Origin: Cheilinus undulatus
Taxonomy: Eukaryota > Chordata > Actinopteri > Labriformes > Labridae
Direction: 5' to 3'
NCBI RefSeq assembly: GCF_018320785.1
Contig: NC_054872.1
Location: forward strand, 37,282,051-37,346,050
DNA: 64,000 nt
This document shows positions 36,664 through 64,000 of the stretch, in pieces. The position numbers and the translations under genes are program-made. The notes under the pieces were generated by a model. That model saw only the letters and a program-made list of their open reading frames with translations. It did no database searches and was not told the DNA's origin. Position 1 is the first letter of the stretch. Each line of letters starts with the position of its first letter.

Positions 36664-38167
36664 TTCTGTATCTCAAAAAATTAGAATATTGTGAAAAAGG
36701 TCAATATTGGAAAGTCATGGTGTCACCCCTTAATCAGTTAATTAACTCAAAACACCTGCAAAGGTTTCCTTTAAATGGTCCCTCAGTCAGGGTCACAATC
36801 ATGGAGAAGACTGCAGACTTGACAGATGTCCAGAAGACAGTCATTGACAGCCTCAACAAGGAGGGTAAGCCACAAAAGGTCATTGCTAAAGAAGCTGCTT
36901 GTTCACAGAGTGCTGTATCCAAGCATATTCATAGAAAGGAAAAAAAGTGTGGTAGGAAAAAGTGTGGTAGGAAAAGGTGCACCAGCATAAGGGAGAACCG
37001 CAGCTTTGAGAGGATTGTCAAGCAAAATCCATTCAAGAATTTGGGGGAGCTTCACAAGGAGTGGACTGAGGCTGGAGTCAGCGCATCAAGAGCCACTACA
37101 AACAGATGAATCCTAGACATGGGCTACAAATGTGGCATTCCTCATGTCAATCCACTCCTGAACCAGAGACAATGTCAGAAGTGTCTTACCTGGGCTGTGG
37201 AGAAAAAGAACTGGACTGTTGCTCAGTGGTCCAAAGTCCTCTTTTCAGATGAAAGTACATTTTGCATATCATTCGGAAATCAAGGTCCCAGAGTCTGGAG
37301 GAAGAGTGGAGAGGCACAGAATCCACGTTGTGTGAGGTCCAGTGTGAAGTTTCCACAGTCAGTGATGATTTGGGCTGCCATGGCATCTGCTGGTGTTTGT
37401 CCACTGTGTTTTCTGAAGTCCACAGTCAACACAGCCATCTACCAGGACATTTTAGAGCACTTCATGCTTCCTTCTGCTGACAAGCTTTATGGAGATGCTG
37501 ATTTCATTTTCCAGTAGGACTTGGCACCTGCCCACACTGCCAAAGGTACCAAAAGCTGGTTCAATGACCATGGTGTTTCTGTGCTTTATTGGCCAGCAAA
37601 CTCACCTGACTTGAACCCCATAGAAAATCTATGGAGTATTATTCTGCTTAATTCTTTCAACAGAGAATTACTAGATTACTAGTGGACCAAATGAACCTCA
37701 TTGGACTATCTATGGAGTATTGCAAGGGGAAGATGAGAGACACTAGACCCAACAATGCAGATGACCTGAAGGCCGCTATCAAAGCAACCTGGGCTTCCGT
37801 TACACCTGAGCAGTGCCACAGGCTGATCGCCTCCATGCCACGCCACATTGATGCAGTAATTCATACAAAAGGAGGCCCAACCAAGTATTGAAGGCATAGA
37901 AATGAACATACTTTTCAGAAGCCTGACATTTCTGTTGAAAATATCCTTTTTTTAATTGATCTTATGTAATATTCTAATTTTTTGAGACACTGAATTTGGG
38001 GTTTTCTTATCTGTAAGCCATAATCATCAACATTTCAAGAAATAAAGGCTTGAAATATTTGACTCTGTGTGTAATGAGTCTATATAATATATGGGTTTCA
38101 CTCTCAGAAACAAGTGACAAAAAATATTGAACTTTTTCGTGATGTTCTAATTTTTTAAGATGCACTA
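36664..38167 (+). mobile_element. Tc1/mariner element, near full length, dead
   Basis: The left terminal repeat starts 'tgtatctcaaaaaattagaa' (36667). The right terminus read on the minus strand starts 'gtgcatcttaaaaaattaga' (from 38165) and continues into a GAAAAAGTTCAATATT-like segment as on the left. A second inverted copy of the end motif lies inside at about 37968-37992. The transposase gene (36801-37891) lies between, with an AATAAA at about 38041. Confidence 0.85.
36801..37891 (+). pseudogene. Tc1-like transposase, broken by two stops and an 81-base insertion
   Basis: The frame starts M-E-K-T-A-D-L-T at 36801 with a helix-turn-helix (S-Q-S-A-V-S-K-H). Catalytic motifs are L-F-S-D-E-S-T (first Asp, about 37245), D-L-A-P-A-H (second Asp, after 37517) and S-P-D-L-N-P-I-E-N-L-W (Glu, about 37625). 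Stop 1 (TGA 37107-37109) and stop 2 (TAG 37515-37517) sit where Arg (CGA) and Gln (CAG) are expected, so each is one C-to-T change. Near 37641 an insertion interrupts the frame just after the catalytic Glu, and the correct frame returns at 37722 and ends at a stop at 37889-37891. A 15-base tandem duplication (36945-36974) repeats C-G-R-K. The element cannot make active enzyme. Confidence 0.88.
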
Positions 38168-40424
38168 GTAGATCACTGATTCTTGCCCATCATGTCTTGA
38201 TTTTTGTCAACTCCGTCAGACAACATGTTCAAATTTGATATAATAAATTCAAGATGAATGTCAAGTTTTCATTTATCTTATACTGGTATTCACTAATAAT
38301 ATTTTTGGATTAAAACAAATTATTTTCATTTATTTCCTACTTTTTTACTCAAGTGAAGTATCTCATCTCTGAGTTTTTTTTTTTTTTTTTTGATTTTCTA
38401 ATTTCATTTTTAATATTATTCATATTCTACAAATATTTTTGAATATGTTAATTACAAGTGTATAAAGATTAGCTGGTATTTTAATAAAGGGGCAGTATGA
38501 AATGAACAGAGGATAAAGTTTTTGCAAAAAAAACAAATCCATAATCTGACGAAGTTGACAGTAGGGATAAAAATAATGGCTTAACCGTAGGGTTCCTGTA
38601 GATCCTTGCACATTTGAAATGTTAGGCCATCAAAAGTATTGAAAAGTCTGATTTTTTTTACTAGTGAGAGGTCTAAAATTTCTGCAGCACTTAGATTAGA
38701 ACATGTCCTTGTCCAGTCTTTTTCTAGCCAAACTTGTATGATTTTAATCATCTTCCCCCACAAGCTGTTGCATAAATATTTATTGTCATGTTTCCAAGTC
38801 TTCAGTTTGCTCATTTTTACTTGGTTGCTATGAAAAATTTGTTGTTTTTTTTCTGATTCAGTCATTTCCATATGCTGGCTGCCAGTTTTGCTCCCACCCT
38901 GTTGCTAACTAGAACTACAAATATAATTGTGAGTGACTAAAAATCCCTGCTCGTGGCTGGCTTAATTTCCCTCTTGGTTATGTGGCATGTGCATAATGAT
39001 GCTTTGATGCTTTTTATAGCGGTTTAGTTGTTTCTGCGGTACATTTCCTTCACTTTGTTCAGTTTCAGGAAGTACTTCTGGCTTACATCCGTGACTGACA
39101 TGTAAACATAACTGTTTTCACACAGCTGCTTTACATTTTAATTCACTCCAATATTGACTCCATAAAATCACAGCATGCTAAGGTCACATACATGATGGAC
39201 AGTCATTCTCAGTTCAGTTCTTTGTATTTTGCTAGATAGCAGAAACATTTCTGCTGTTTGTGTGACACCTTCTCCCATGCTGCTGTTTGTTGTAATTTCT
39301 GCCTTCAGCCTCCATCTTCTAGCCTACTGGTGGTCACATCTACATATCGGTTCCTTTCATATTCATAGGCATCTATTTTGCAAATGAGTTTTGTTCCACG
39401 TGAGCTGACTGATGGAAATATTGTTTGGCTGCCTGTGGGACTGAAAGAACTTTGATGAATCACCCACACTGAGTGAATGTTTACACTGGACATTAATGCA
39501 TGCCAAGCTTTTGTGGTTTAGTGATTTACAAGATCTGAAAAGATGAATTCTTGGCAAGTCAATAAAGCTGTACAGAAGGAAAAATATACTAAATACTAAT
39601 TGGCATATGGCGCACATCTACATTCTTTCTGCTGGCATATTGTACACAGAGCCACCTCCTTGAGCTTGTGTTGCTTGGTTTTGAGAGTGGCACAAGCCAA
39701 GAACTTACCCAATAAAGCAAAAACTTTGCTCAGGTTTGCTTTTGGGCCTGCTCTGTTTCTCGATGGGGCCCACGCTGAAGTCTCCCCTGTTGAGGTTCTG
39801 GAAAAGCTGCTCATGTGGTCAGGGGATTTCAGAAGTCAGAGGCGTTGATGATGTGGACTCTTTGAAGTAGCTGTGTAATTATCTTTGGATAAACCTCCAG
39901 TGAATGGAGTCTACCTCCAAAAATAGGACCAAAATGTGTTTTACTAGACCCACTTTTCAATATTTTTGAATAGACTCTTTCATTTTACAGGATGTAATTA
40001 AGATGCAGGTATTAAAGGAAACGTGTTATGCTCTGTGGTAATTACAAAGATATGGAACAATGCAGCAATAAAATGAAGTGAGCATCAACACAAGAGGAAT
40101 CCAGTTAGGGAATGCCATAAATCTGAACCACAGCACATCATGGGAAAGATCATTACAAATGGTAGACAAGCTGGACTTCCTTATGTGGCTTAACCCAGAA
40201 ACCTGACATAAACCTGACCTGACAATGAGTAACATCTCCATTCAGGTTAATTGTACAGTATGTAGAACTTTCATACTGAAATGACATATATTTAAGGTCT
40301 GAACTACATATTGGTACTAATGTTGTGTTGGCTAAAATGAATTTGTAAATATCTGCGTTTTGGATTTTAGCAAAAAAAAAAAAAGTATTATGCACACCTA
40401 ATTACATTACCTGACAATACACAT
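38168..40424. other. Intergenic DNA between EVA1B and SH3D21
   Basis: Contains an 18-base T run (38374-38391). A 96-codon minus-strand frame at 38581-38871 (E-M-T-E-S-E-K-K, later W-L-E-K-D-W-T-R-T) looks somewhat protein-like, but I do not recognise it and it has no supporting splice or element context. Nothing else is supported. Confidence 0.35.
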
Positions 40425-40879
40425 ATATTAATTAAGGGTTGACCAATATTTGTTTTTTAGGGCTGATATCAATACTGATTATTAGTAGTGCATGTGATCT
40501 ATAACCAGTATGGGACTGATATGCATTTGTTATGACAAGTTTAACTGACTAAATGGGTGTGATGAGATCTCCCGAGACTGACACATCAAGAGATTTCTTG
40601 TCAGGTTAAAAATGTCTCACGAAAACAACAGGATGCATTGAGGCAACAGCTTCCATTAACTGGTCAGTTTGAACTGGATATTAATTGTTCGTAACACCCT
40701 CAAATTATTTGTGTGGCAGCTAGTAAAGAAACTGAGCACAGCTGATCCTGTTTGAATCACTGTTTGATTTTGGCCAGTTGTCTATAAAATAAAATGCCAA
40801 TACTGATAATTAGCTAAATGCCAAATATCAGCATCAATAAAGGCTGATAATTAATAATTGGTCCACCTCTTATATTAAT
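40425..40879. mobile_element. Non-autonomous hAT-like element
   Basis: The left end 'aagggttgaccaatatttg' and the right end 'attggtccacctctt' are inverted relatives. The same octamer, atattaat, flanks both sides (40425-40432 and 40872-40879), a perfect 8-bp duplication, although the exact boundary is ambiguous by one base. The interior is rich in GATATCAATACTGAT-like words, typical of such MITEs. Confidence 0.75.
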
Positions 40880-41345
40880 CATTGCCATGGAAGCGGTGGA
40901 TGTTATGTTAAAGACTGCTCTTTAAGGAAATGGCTTATGTTGCTGTACACCATTCAAGTTTTTACGGGTTAGTAGTGATTGACCACATTGATTATTCTCT
41001 GCCATCGGCTGTGCATTCTGTTGGCCATGCTCCCCCTGTAACTCCCTCCACTCACACCCACAACCCCCTCAATTTTGTAGCCCAACTAGACATTAAGTAG
41101 AGGTGCGCTACTTTGCTCTGCCAGTATCTGTATCACTGTAATAAATCTAACTGGATTTATGTTGAGTAAACAAATTATAAATTATTAGGTGCACTTTTCA
41201 TAACTTAACTAGTTTGTTCAACACATTACATTGAGTTTCTTGAACTATGTAAGATACATGCCAATTAAACATAGATTTAAGTTGAGCCAACATTTTCTGG
41301 GGAAGTAATTAGCTCAGCTGCTTCAGTTAAACCAACTGAAATATA
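40880..41345. other. Intergenic DNA
   Basis: No gene seen. Flanked by a hAT MITE on the left and a Tc1 element on the right. Confidence 0.35.
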
Positions 41346-42481
41346 CACTCATCGGCCACTTTATTAGGTACACCTGTTTATAAGTTTGTTAATCAAAAAG
41401 CTAATCAACCAATCACATGACAACAAGTCATTGCATTTAGGCATGTAGACGTGGTCAAGATGACTTGCTGAAGTAAGGAAAAAAAGGATTTAAGTGACTT
41501 TAAATGTGGCATGGCCATTGGTGCCAGATGGGCTGGTCAGAGTATGTCAGAACCTGCTGATACTGGGATTGTCATGCCAACCATCTCTAGGGTTTACAGA
41601 GAATGGTACAAAAAAATAAAAAGTGAGGAGCAGTTGTGTGGATGAAAATGCCTTGTTGATGTCAGAGGAGACTGGGCAGACTGGTTCGAGACGATAGAAA
41701 GGCAAAAGTAACTCAAACTACCACTTGTAACAGCCAAGGCATGCAGAATACCATCTCTGAACGCACAACAAGTCAAACCCTGAAGCAAATGAGCTACAGC
41801 AGCAGAAGACCACACCGAGTGCCAATCCTGTCAGCTAGGAACAGGAAACCGAGTCTACAATCTGCACGGGCTCACCAAAATTGGACAATAGAAGATTGGA
41901 AAAATGTTGCCTGGTCTGATGAGTCTTGATTTCAGTTGTGACATTCAGATGGTAGGGTCCAAATTTGGTGTAAACAACATGAAAGCATGGAACCATCCTG
42001 CTTTGTATCAGCGGTTCAGGATTTGGTGAGGGTGAATGATGTGGGGGATATTTTCTTGGTACGCTTTGGGCCCCTTAATACCAACTGAGCATCATTTAGC
42101 CTATCTGAGTATTTTTGCTGACCATGTCTATCCCTTTATGACCAGTGTACCCATCTACTGATGGATACTTTCAGCAGGATAATTTATATTGTCAGTAAGC
42201 TCAAATCCTCTCAAACTGGTTTTTTGAACATAATAATAAGTTCACTGTACTCCGCTGGCCTCCACAGTCACCAGATCTTAATCTAATTGATCACCTTTGA
42301 ATGTGCAGCCGACAAATCTGCATTAACTGCATGATGCTATCATGTCAATATGGACTAAAATCTCTGAGGAATGTTTCCAACATCTTGTTGAAACTATGCC
42401 ATGTAGACTAAAGGCAGTTCTAAAGGCATAAGGGGTTCAGCCTGGTACTAACAAGTACCTAAAAAGTGGCCAGTGAGTGTA
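41344..42481 (+). mobile_element. Tc1/mariner element with decayed transposase
   Basis: The element runs 41346-42479 between TA dinucleotides. Its left end 'cactcatcggccactttatt' and right end 'aaagtggccagtgagtg' are inverted repeats. On the plus strand a decayed transposase is readable, including W-T-I-E-D-W-K-N-V-A-W-S-D-E-S (41883-41927) and a later P-Q-S-P-D-L-N-L-I (42264-42290). Stops and shifts are many. The first ~50 bases of a second copy occur at 62419-62471. Confidence 0.85.
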
Positions 42482-44871
42482 AATTTCTATTGGAAAACAT
42501 TTCCATCCAACTTGAGATTTTTGGTGATGAGCATGCTATGTCAACTAAATGGGAACATGAAGTATTAAGTTAGGCCTCTCAACTCAGAACAGCTGTCTAA
42601 CTATTTTTGTTGGGCCTTTATATTAGTTTTTCACAGTGGGAACTTCTTTCTCATTTCTATTTTGAAATGAGGAGTCTTTTCCACCAAAACTGAATCCCAT
42701 AAAGTGTATAATACTAAAAAGCAAACCATCTTTTCCATTTGGTGGATGAATTTCTCATAATGAGAAAGAAAAGCTGTTAAGAGCGCTCCTACACATAACA
42801 GAATGCTTTGCAAGTAGCTTGTGGTGCAAACCAGGAAGGGCACTTTTAACAGGTTTTCTCCCTAATTATGTGAAATGCATACATGCACATAAAACAGAAC
42901 AATGATGTATTGTTCTGTTAATACACCTTATAGACTTCAGTTTTTGATTACAAGATTCACTGACTAAATAAAAAGAAAAAGTGAGCAGTGGAGTTGGAAG
43001 GAGCTTAGAAGAACATCTCTATTTGTCATTTTTGTTATAGTTATGAGAGCGCCCTGGGACTGAATTTTACATTCACCATTTTGGATGGTTAGATGGATCA
43101 CTGTTTATTATCACATACAAATTAGGAGATTATCAAGATTGACACTGTAGAAACAATAAAGTTGTAAAGTTATAAATAGCACTTTGGATCTGCCCTATGA
43201 TCCCCCTCAATTCATATTTAAATAGCAATGAAATACAGGAGAGATTTATTGCCATTTCCCATGAGCTCATGCATATTTTTTCTCTGCCCGGCTCCTCTCT
43301 TTGACAGAGGCAAACTGTTCTTTGTCAGTTCGGCTCCTTTTTCTCTATTTCTAAATTTAACTCAGAGCAGATTTTTTGTATCTGACCTCTGAGCTCTAAG
43401 CTGCCTCAGTTTTCAACACTCAGTTTTCAGTGCTTCACTGACTTCACTGTGCTTTGTCTTTTTGGTCTTAGACCTACAGTGCTCTCTTTCTTCTTTGAGT
43501 CAAAAATTCATACAAGCTGTTTATTATCATTCACAGGAATACCTCCAAAGTAAGCAGAGGCTGTCATCATTGACATTATTAAGTACTTAAGAAATAGAAG
43601 AAGTAAATTTCTTACTTTGGCTTTACAGGCATCACTTTTTCATATCTTTCAAAAAAATCAGCAATGCCTGCAATATCAACCTTTCCCTTGTTTGTTTTCT
43701 TCATTTTTTCAGCACTTGTCCTCTCTCCAAGAAGAAGTGTTCCCTTCATGACTATTATTCAACACAGTTTTTAAAAATAGTATGTTCCCATGCTAGTTTC
43801 AGAAGCACCCGGTCCCTGATGAGCTCCAGATGTCTTCCAGATGTGCTCTGCTGCAGGCAACACTAGTAGGCTTCGACAGGAATACACCACCACCACTACT
43901 ACTACCAACACTGCCAAAACCAAACCTATACTCTTGATGATGGCGTGGGCCAAATATGGGGAAGTTAAACAGCTCCCCCTCTTGTGGGTGCAAGGAATTT
44001 GTCATTAATTCTCTTCCCACGCTCTCTACATCCATAGAAATGAGTCACTATGTTCAGAGTTTTCAGAGTGAGTCAGTTTTTCTCAGTGTCACAGGATGCC
44101 TCTTCCACTTAACGGCTAACCACAACCTCTGTGTTAACCCTAAAGCTTTTCAGCAGCTTTTTGTTTCATTAAAGCATGATGCATTGACATTTGCATAGAT
44201 TTAAACACATGTATTCTTCTGAATGAAATGTGTTTTGTTCCTAATGTGCAGTCATTTAAGCCTCATATCCTTTCCACCAATCCAGCGCTTAAAAGTAAAG
44301 TCTTTATGTTGAATTGTCATACAGTGCCCCCTAGTGGAACAATACAGCTTTACATTCTAGGTAGAGAGTAACCATGGTTCTGTCAGTAGTTTTGCACACA
44401 TAAACATTCAGAAAACAGTGCCTTGATATCTTAGAATTATATTTTAGGTCTTTGCAAAAGACATCACAATATTTTCTCCTATGCACAGTAGCATATATTA
44501 CATGTTTTCTGCAGAGGAATCTCTGTAAAAAATGTAAAAAATAGAGTCAACCTATGGTAAAAAATAATAAAGGTGACAGTTGAAAAAAATACACAACAGT
44601 TATTTGCAACCAAACGTAACCCACTTAAGACCAATTTGAGATTTCATTTATAATGCGTAAGGTATTACAGTAATAGTCTCTTGAAGAATCAGGCGTCTCC
44701 GGTTCAGTGCAGGCTTAGTTTGATCCTCTTTCCAACACAACTTTCAAATGCAGCCTTCGATTTTCTGCTTGAAGCTGGAGCACCCACTTGTCTCCTCCAT
44801 GCCCATTCCATTCTGTCAGAAAAATGCCAGCCTGTGTCAGACAGGCAGCCCACTCCTCGTCTATGATGGGG
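42482..44871. other. Intergenic DNA and 3' flank of SH3D21
   Basis: No coding exon seen. The 3' untranslated region of SH3D21 extends left from 44871. Its end is not clear; an AATAAA on the minus strand (43520-43525) is one candidate. A CTCF-like motif lies at 44322-44337. Confidence 0.4.
44322..44337 (-). promoter_or_regulatory. Strong CTCF-like core motif
   Basis: The minus strand reads CCACTAGGGGGCACTG, which fits the vertebrate CTCF core (CCASYAGRKGGCRSYV) at every position. It lies between the ends of two convergent genes, or in the SH3D21 3' untranslated region. Binding is inference. Confidence 0.5.
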
Positions 44872-62050
<17,179 letters not shown>

Positions 62051-62167
62051 CTGTAAGGAGAAACACAGGACATATTAAACACATGTAGATAAATATGAAC
62101 ACACAAACAGCCCAATCAGTGTGTTTAAATGGAAAAAAATTGATTTGTTCTATTAGTCAAACTAACT
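62051..62167 (-). other. SH3D21 intron up to the first repeat
   Basis: The intron continues right through the repeats to beyond the window edge. No exon for the first SH3 domain is seen between 62051 and 64000. Confidence 0.5.
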
Positions 62168-62416
62168 CTTGCGTGTGGGGATGCATCAGTACCAACACCA
62201 GTATTGGGCATCATGCCAATACCAAGCCTTAGTATTCGTACTTTCAACATACTGCACATACTGTACTTGTACATGAAAAAAGTAAAGGAGAATTAAAACT
62301 GCTCTTATAAATTTGCTAGTGGAGGGAGGAAGAACTTCTGATGAAATAAAATGAACTTGTAAGTACTAGTACTTGGTCTTGAGAAAATGTGCCATCAGTG
62401 CATCCCTACTTGTATG
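62168..62416. mobile_element. Non-autonomous hAT element (MITE)
   Basis: Element 62176-62408 starts 'tggggatgcatcagtaccaa' and ends 'catcagtgcatcccta'. Flanking octamers are cttgcgtg (62168-62175) and cttgtatg (62409-62416), differing at two positions, both transitions. The interior has GTATTGG/CCAATAC words common in this class. Confidence 0.8.
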
Positions 62417-62473
62417 TACACTGATTGGCCACTTTATTAGGTACACCTGTTCAGTTGCTTGTTAACACAAATA
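62417..62473 (+). mobile_element. Left end of a second 41-kb-type Tc1 element, cut by another insertion
   Basis: 'cactgattggccactttatt' (62419 on), preceded by TA, matches the left end of the element at 41346. After 53 bases the match stops at a TA where the next Tc1 element begins. The rest of this element should lie to the right of the younger insertion, beyond 64000. Confidence 0.75.
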
Positions 62474-64000
62474 CAGTCGCTAGAAGAAGTATGTGAACCC
62501 TTTGAGATTTCTTGGATTTCTGCATAAATTGGTCATCAAATGTGCTCCGATCTTCATCTAATTCACAACAATAGACAAACACAGTCTGCTTAAACTAATA
62601 CTGCACAAAAAATGATATGTTTTCATGTTTTTATTGAACAAAACATGTAAACATTCACAGTGCAGGGTGGAAAAAAGTATGTGAACCCCTAGGCTAATGA
62701 CTTCTCCAAGAGTTAATTGGAGCCAGGAGTCAGCCAACCTGGAGTCTAATCAATGTGATGAGACTGGATGTGTTGGTTAAAGTTGCCCTGCCCTATAAAA
62801 AACACACACCAATTTTGAGTTTTCTCTTCTCAAGAAGCATTGCCTGATGTGAACCATGCCTGGCACAAAAGAGCTCTCAGAAGAGACCTATGATCAAAAA
62901 TTGTTAACTTGCATGAAGCTGGAAAGGGTTACAAAAGTATCTCTAAAAGCCTTGATGTTCATGTGTCCACGGTAAGACAGACTGTCTACAAATGGAGAAG
63001 GTTCAGCACTGTTGCTACTGCCCCTAGGCATGGTTGTCCTGTAAAAATGGCTGCAAAAACACAGCACAGAATGCTCAATGAGGTGAAGAAGACTCCTAGA
63101 GTGTCAGCTAAAGACTTACAGAAATCTCTGGCACATGCCAACATTTGTGTTGACAAATCTACAATAAGTAAAACATTAAACAAGAGTGGCATTCATGGGA
63201 GGACACCACGGAGGAAGCCACTGCTGTCCAAAAAAACATTGCTGCACATTTGAAGTTTACAAAAGAGCACCTGGATGTTCCACAGCACTACTGGCAAAAT
63301 ATTCTGTCCATAGATGAAACCAAAATTGAGTTGTTTGGAAGGAACACACAATGCTATGTGTGGAGAAAAAAAGGCACAGCACACCAACATCAAAACCTCA
63401 TCCCAACTTTGAAATATGGAGGAGGGGCCATCATGGTTTGGGGCTGCTTTGCTGCCTCAGGGCCTGGACGGATTGCTGTCACTTATGGAAAAATGAATTC
63501 CCAATTTTATCGAGACATTTTTCAGGAAAACTTAAGACCATCTGTCCACCAACTGAAGCTCAACAGAGGATGGGTGATGCAACAGGACAACGACCCAAAG
63601 CAAAGTAAATCAACAACAGAATGGCTTCAACAGAAGAAAATATGCCTTCTAGAGGGGCCCAGTCAGAGTCCTGACCTCAGCTCGATTGAGATGCTGTGGC
63701 ATGACCTCAAGAGAGCGATGCACACCAGACATCCAAATAATATTGCTGAACTGAAACAGTTTTGTAAAGAGGAATGGTCCAAAATTCCTCCTGACCGTTT
63801 TGCAGGTCTGATCTGCAACTACAGGAAACGTTTGGTTGAGGTTATTGCTGCCAACGGAGGGTCAACCAGTTATTGGCCTAGGGGTTCACATACTTTTCCC
63901 ACCCTGCACTGTGAATGTTTACATGGTTCGTTCAATAAAAACATGAAAAATATCATTTTTTTGTGCAGTATTAGTTAAGGCAGACTGTGTTTGTCTATTG
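62474..64000 (+). mobile_element. Tc1-like element with long inverted repeats, right end cut by the window
   Basis: It starts at 62474 after a TA. The left inverted repeat is about 225 bases (to ~62699) and contains 'agaagtatgtgaaccctttg' and, at its inner end, 'aagtatgtgaacccctaggc'. The right repeat begins about 63875 ('cctaggggttcacatacttt') and mirrors the left to the window end. The long-repeat structure is of the IR/DR type. The transposase gene fills the middle. Confidence 0.9.
62856..63978 (+). pseudogene. Tc1-like transposase, nearly intact, two small frameshifts
   Basis: The start is M-P-G-T-K-E-L-S at 62856. The first paired-like helix-turn-helix contains [12 protein letters not shown] and [11 protein letters not shown]. 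The catalytic core has S-I-D-E-T-K-I-E-L-F (first Asp), Q-Q-D-N-D-P-K (second Asp) and [11 protein letters not shown] (Glu), spaced as DD34E. Two frame breaks are visible: at the A run 62896-62900 and at the A run 63230-63236, each one A short. The usual stop after G-G-S-T-S-Y is changed to Trp, so the frame runs into the right repeat. P-D-L-S-S replaces the common P-D-L-N-P. Otherwise the sequence is well preserved, so the element is young. Confidence 0.9.

Noticed and set aside
38581..38871. 96-codon minus-strand frame with protein-like composition
   Set aside because: Not recognised, no partner exons or element context; kept only as a remark.
44322..44337. CTCF-like motif as part of a SINE
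   Set aside because: Such motifs occur in some SINEs, but no SINE body or tail was seen around it, so it is reported as a stand-alone motif.

Overview
The window looks like nuclear DNA of a ray-finned fish, most likely a percomorph teleost. Genes are sparse and split by GT-AG introns, intergenic DNA is AT-rich, and DNA transposons (Tc1/mariner and hAT) dominate the repeats, with a few tRNA-derived SINEs and LINE fragments. There is no bacterial-style operon, CRISPR array, rRNA or functional tRNA gene.

Two protein genes can be read with confidence, and they converge tail to tail. EVA1B (+) has its whole coding sequence in two exons (33715-33781 and 33897-34315, 161 codons). A likely untranslated exon lies at 30081-30207 and a more speculative first exon ends at 13639, so 13.6-33.7 kb is probably its 5' intronic territory. 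A CD2AP/CIN85-family adaptor gene on the minus strand, best called SH3D21, covers 62050 down to 44872. Fifteen coding exons join in one open frame of 435 codons plus stop. They encode the second and third SH3 domains, a proline/lysine-rich linker with a capping-protein-interaction-like motif, and a C-terminal coiled coil. Its first SH3 domain must lie beyond position 64000. EVA1B and SH3D21 are convergent neighbours in mammals too, which supports both calls.

Layout: 1-13 kb is intergenic, with an ~85-bp degenerate satellite (2.3-3.3 kb), a Tc1 remnant carrying a hAT insertion (6.0-7.0 kb), an A-tract-rich element (8.8-9.8 kb), another Tc1 fragment and a LINE remnant (11.3-12.3 kb). 13.6-33.7 kb is presumed EVA1B intron with two SINE copies, an AGCT-rich array, a hAT transposase relic and a second copy of the 6-kb hAT element. 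35-44.8 kb lies between the genes and holds a foldback repeat, two dead Tc1 elements, a hAT MITE and a strong CTCF-like motif. 45-62 kb is SH3D21, whose introns hold a TTAA-flanked piggyBac-like element, a LINE tail, nested hAT elements and further MITEs. 62.4-64 kb holds a nearly intact Tc1 element cut by the window edge.

I found no convincing new multi-gene biological system. The most interesting items are the CPI-like motif in SH3D21, the nested hAT insertions with readable target duplications, the A-tract element present in two copies, and the TTAA element.
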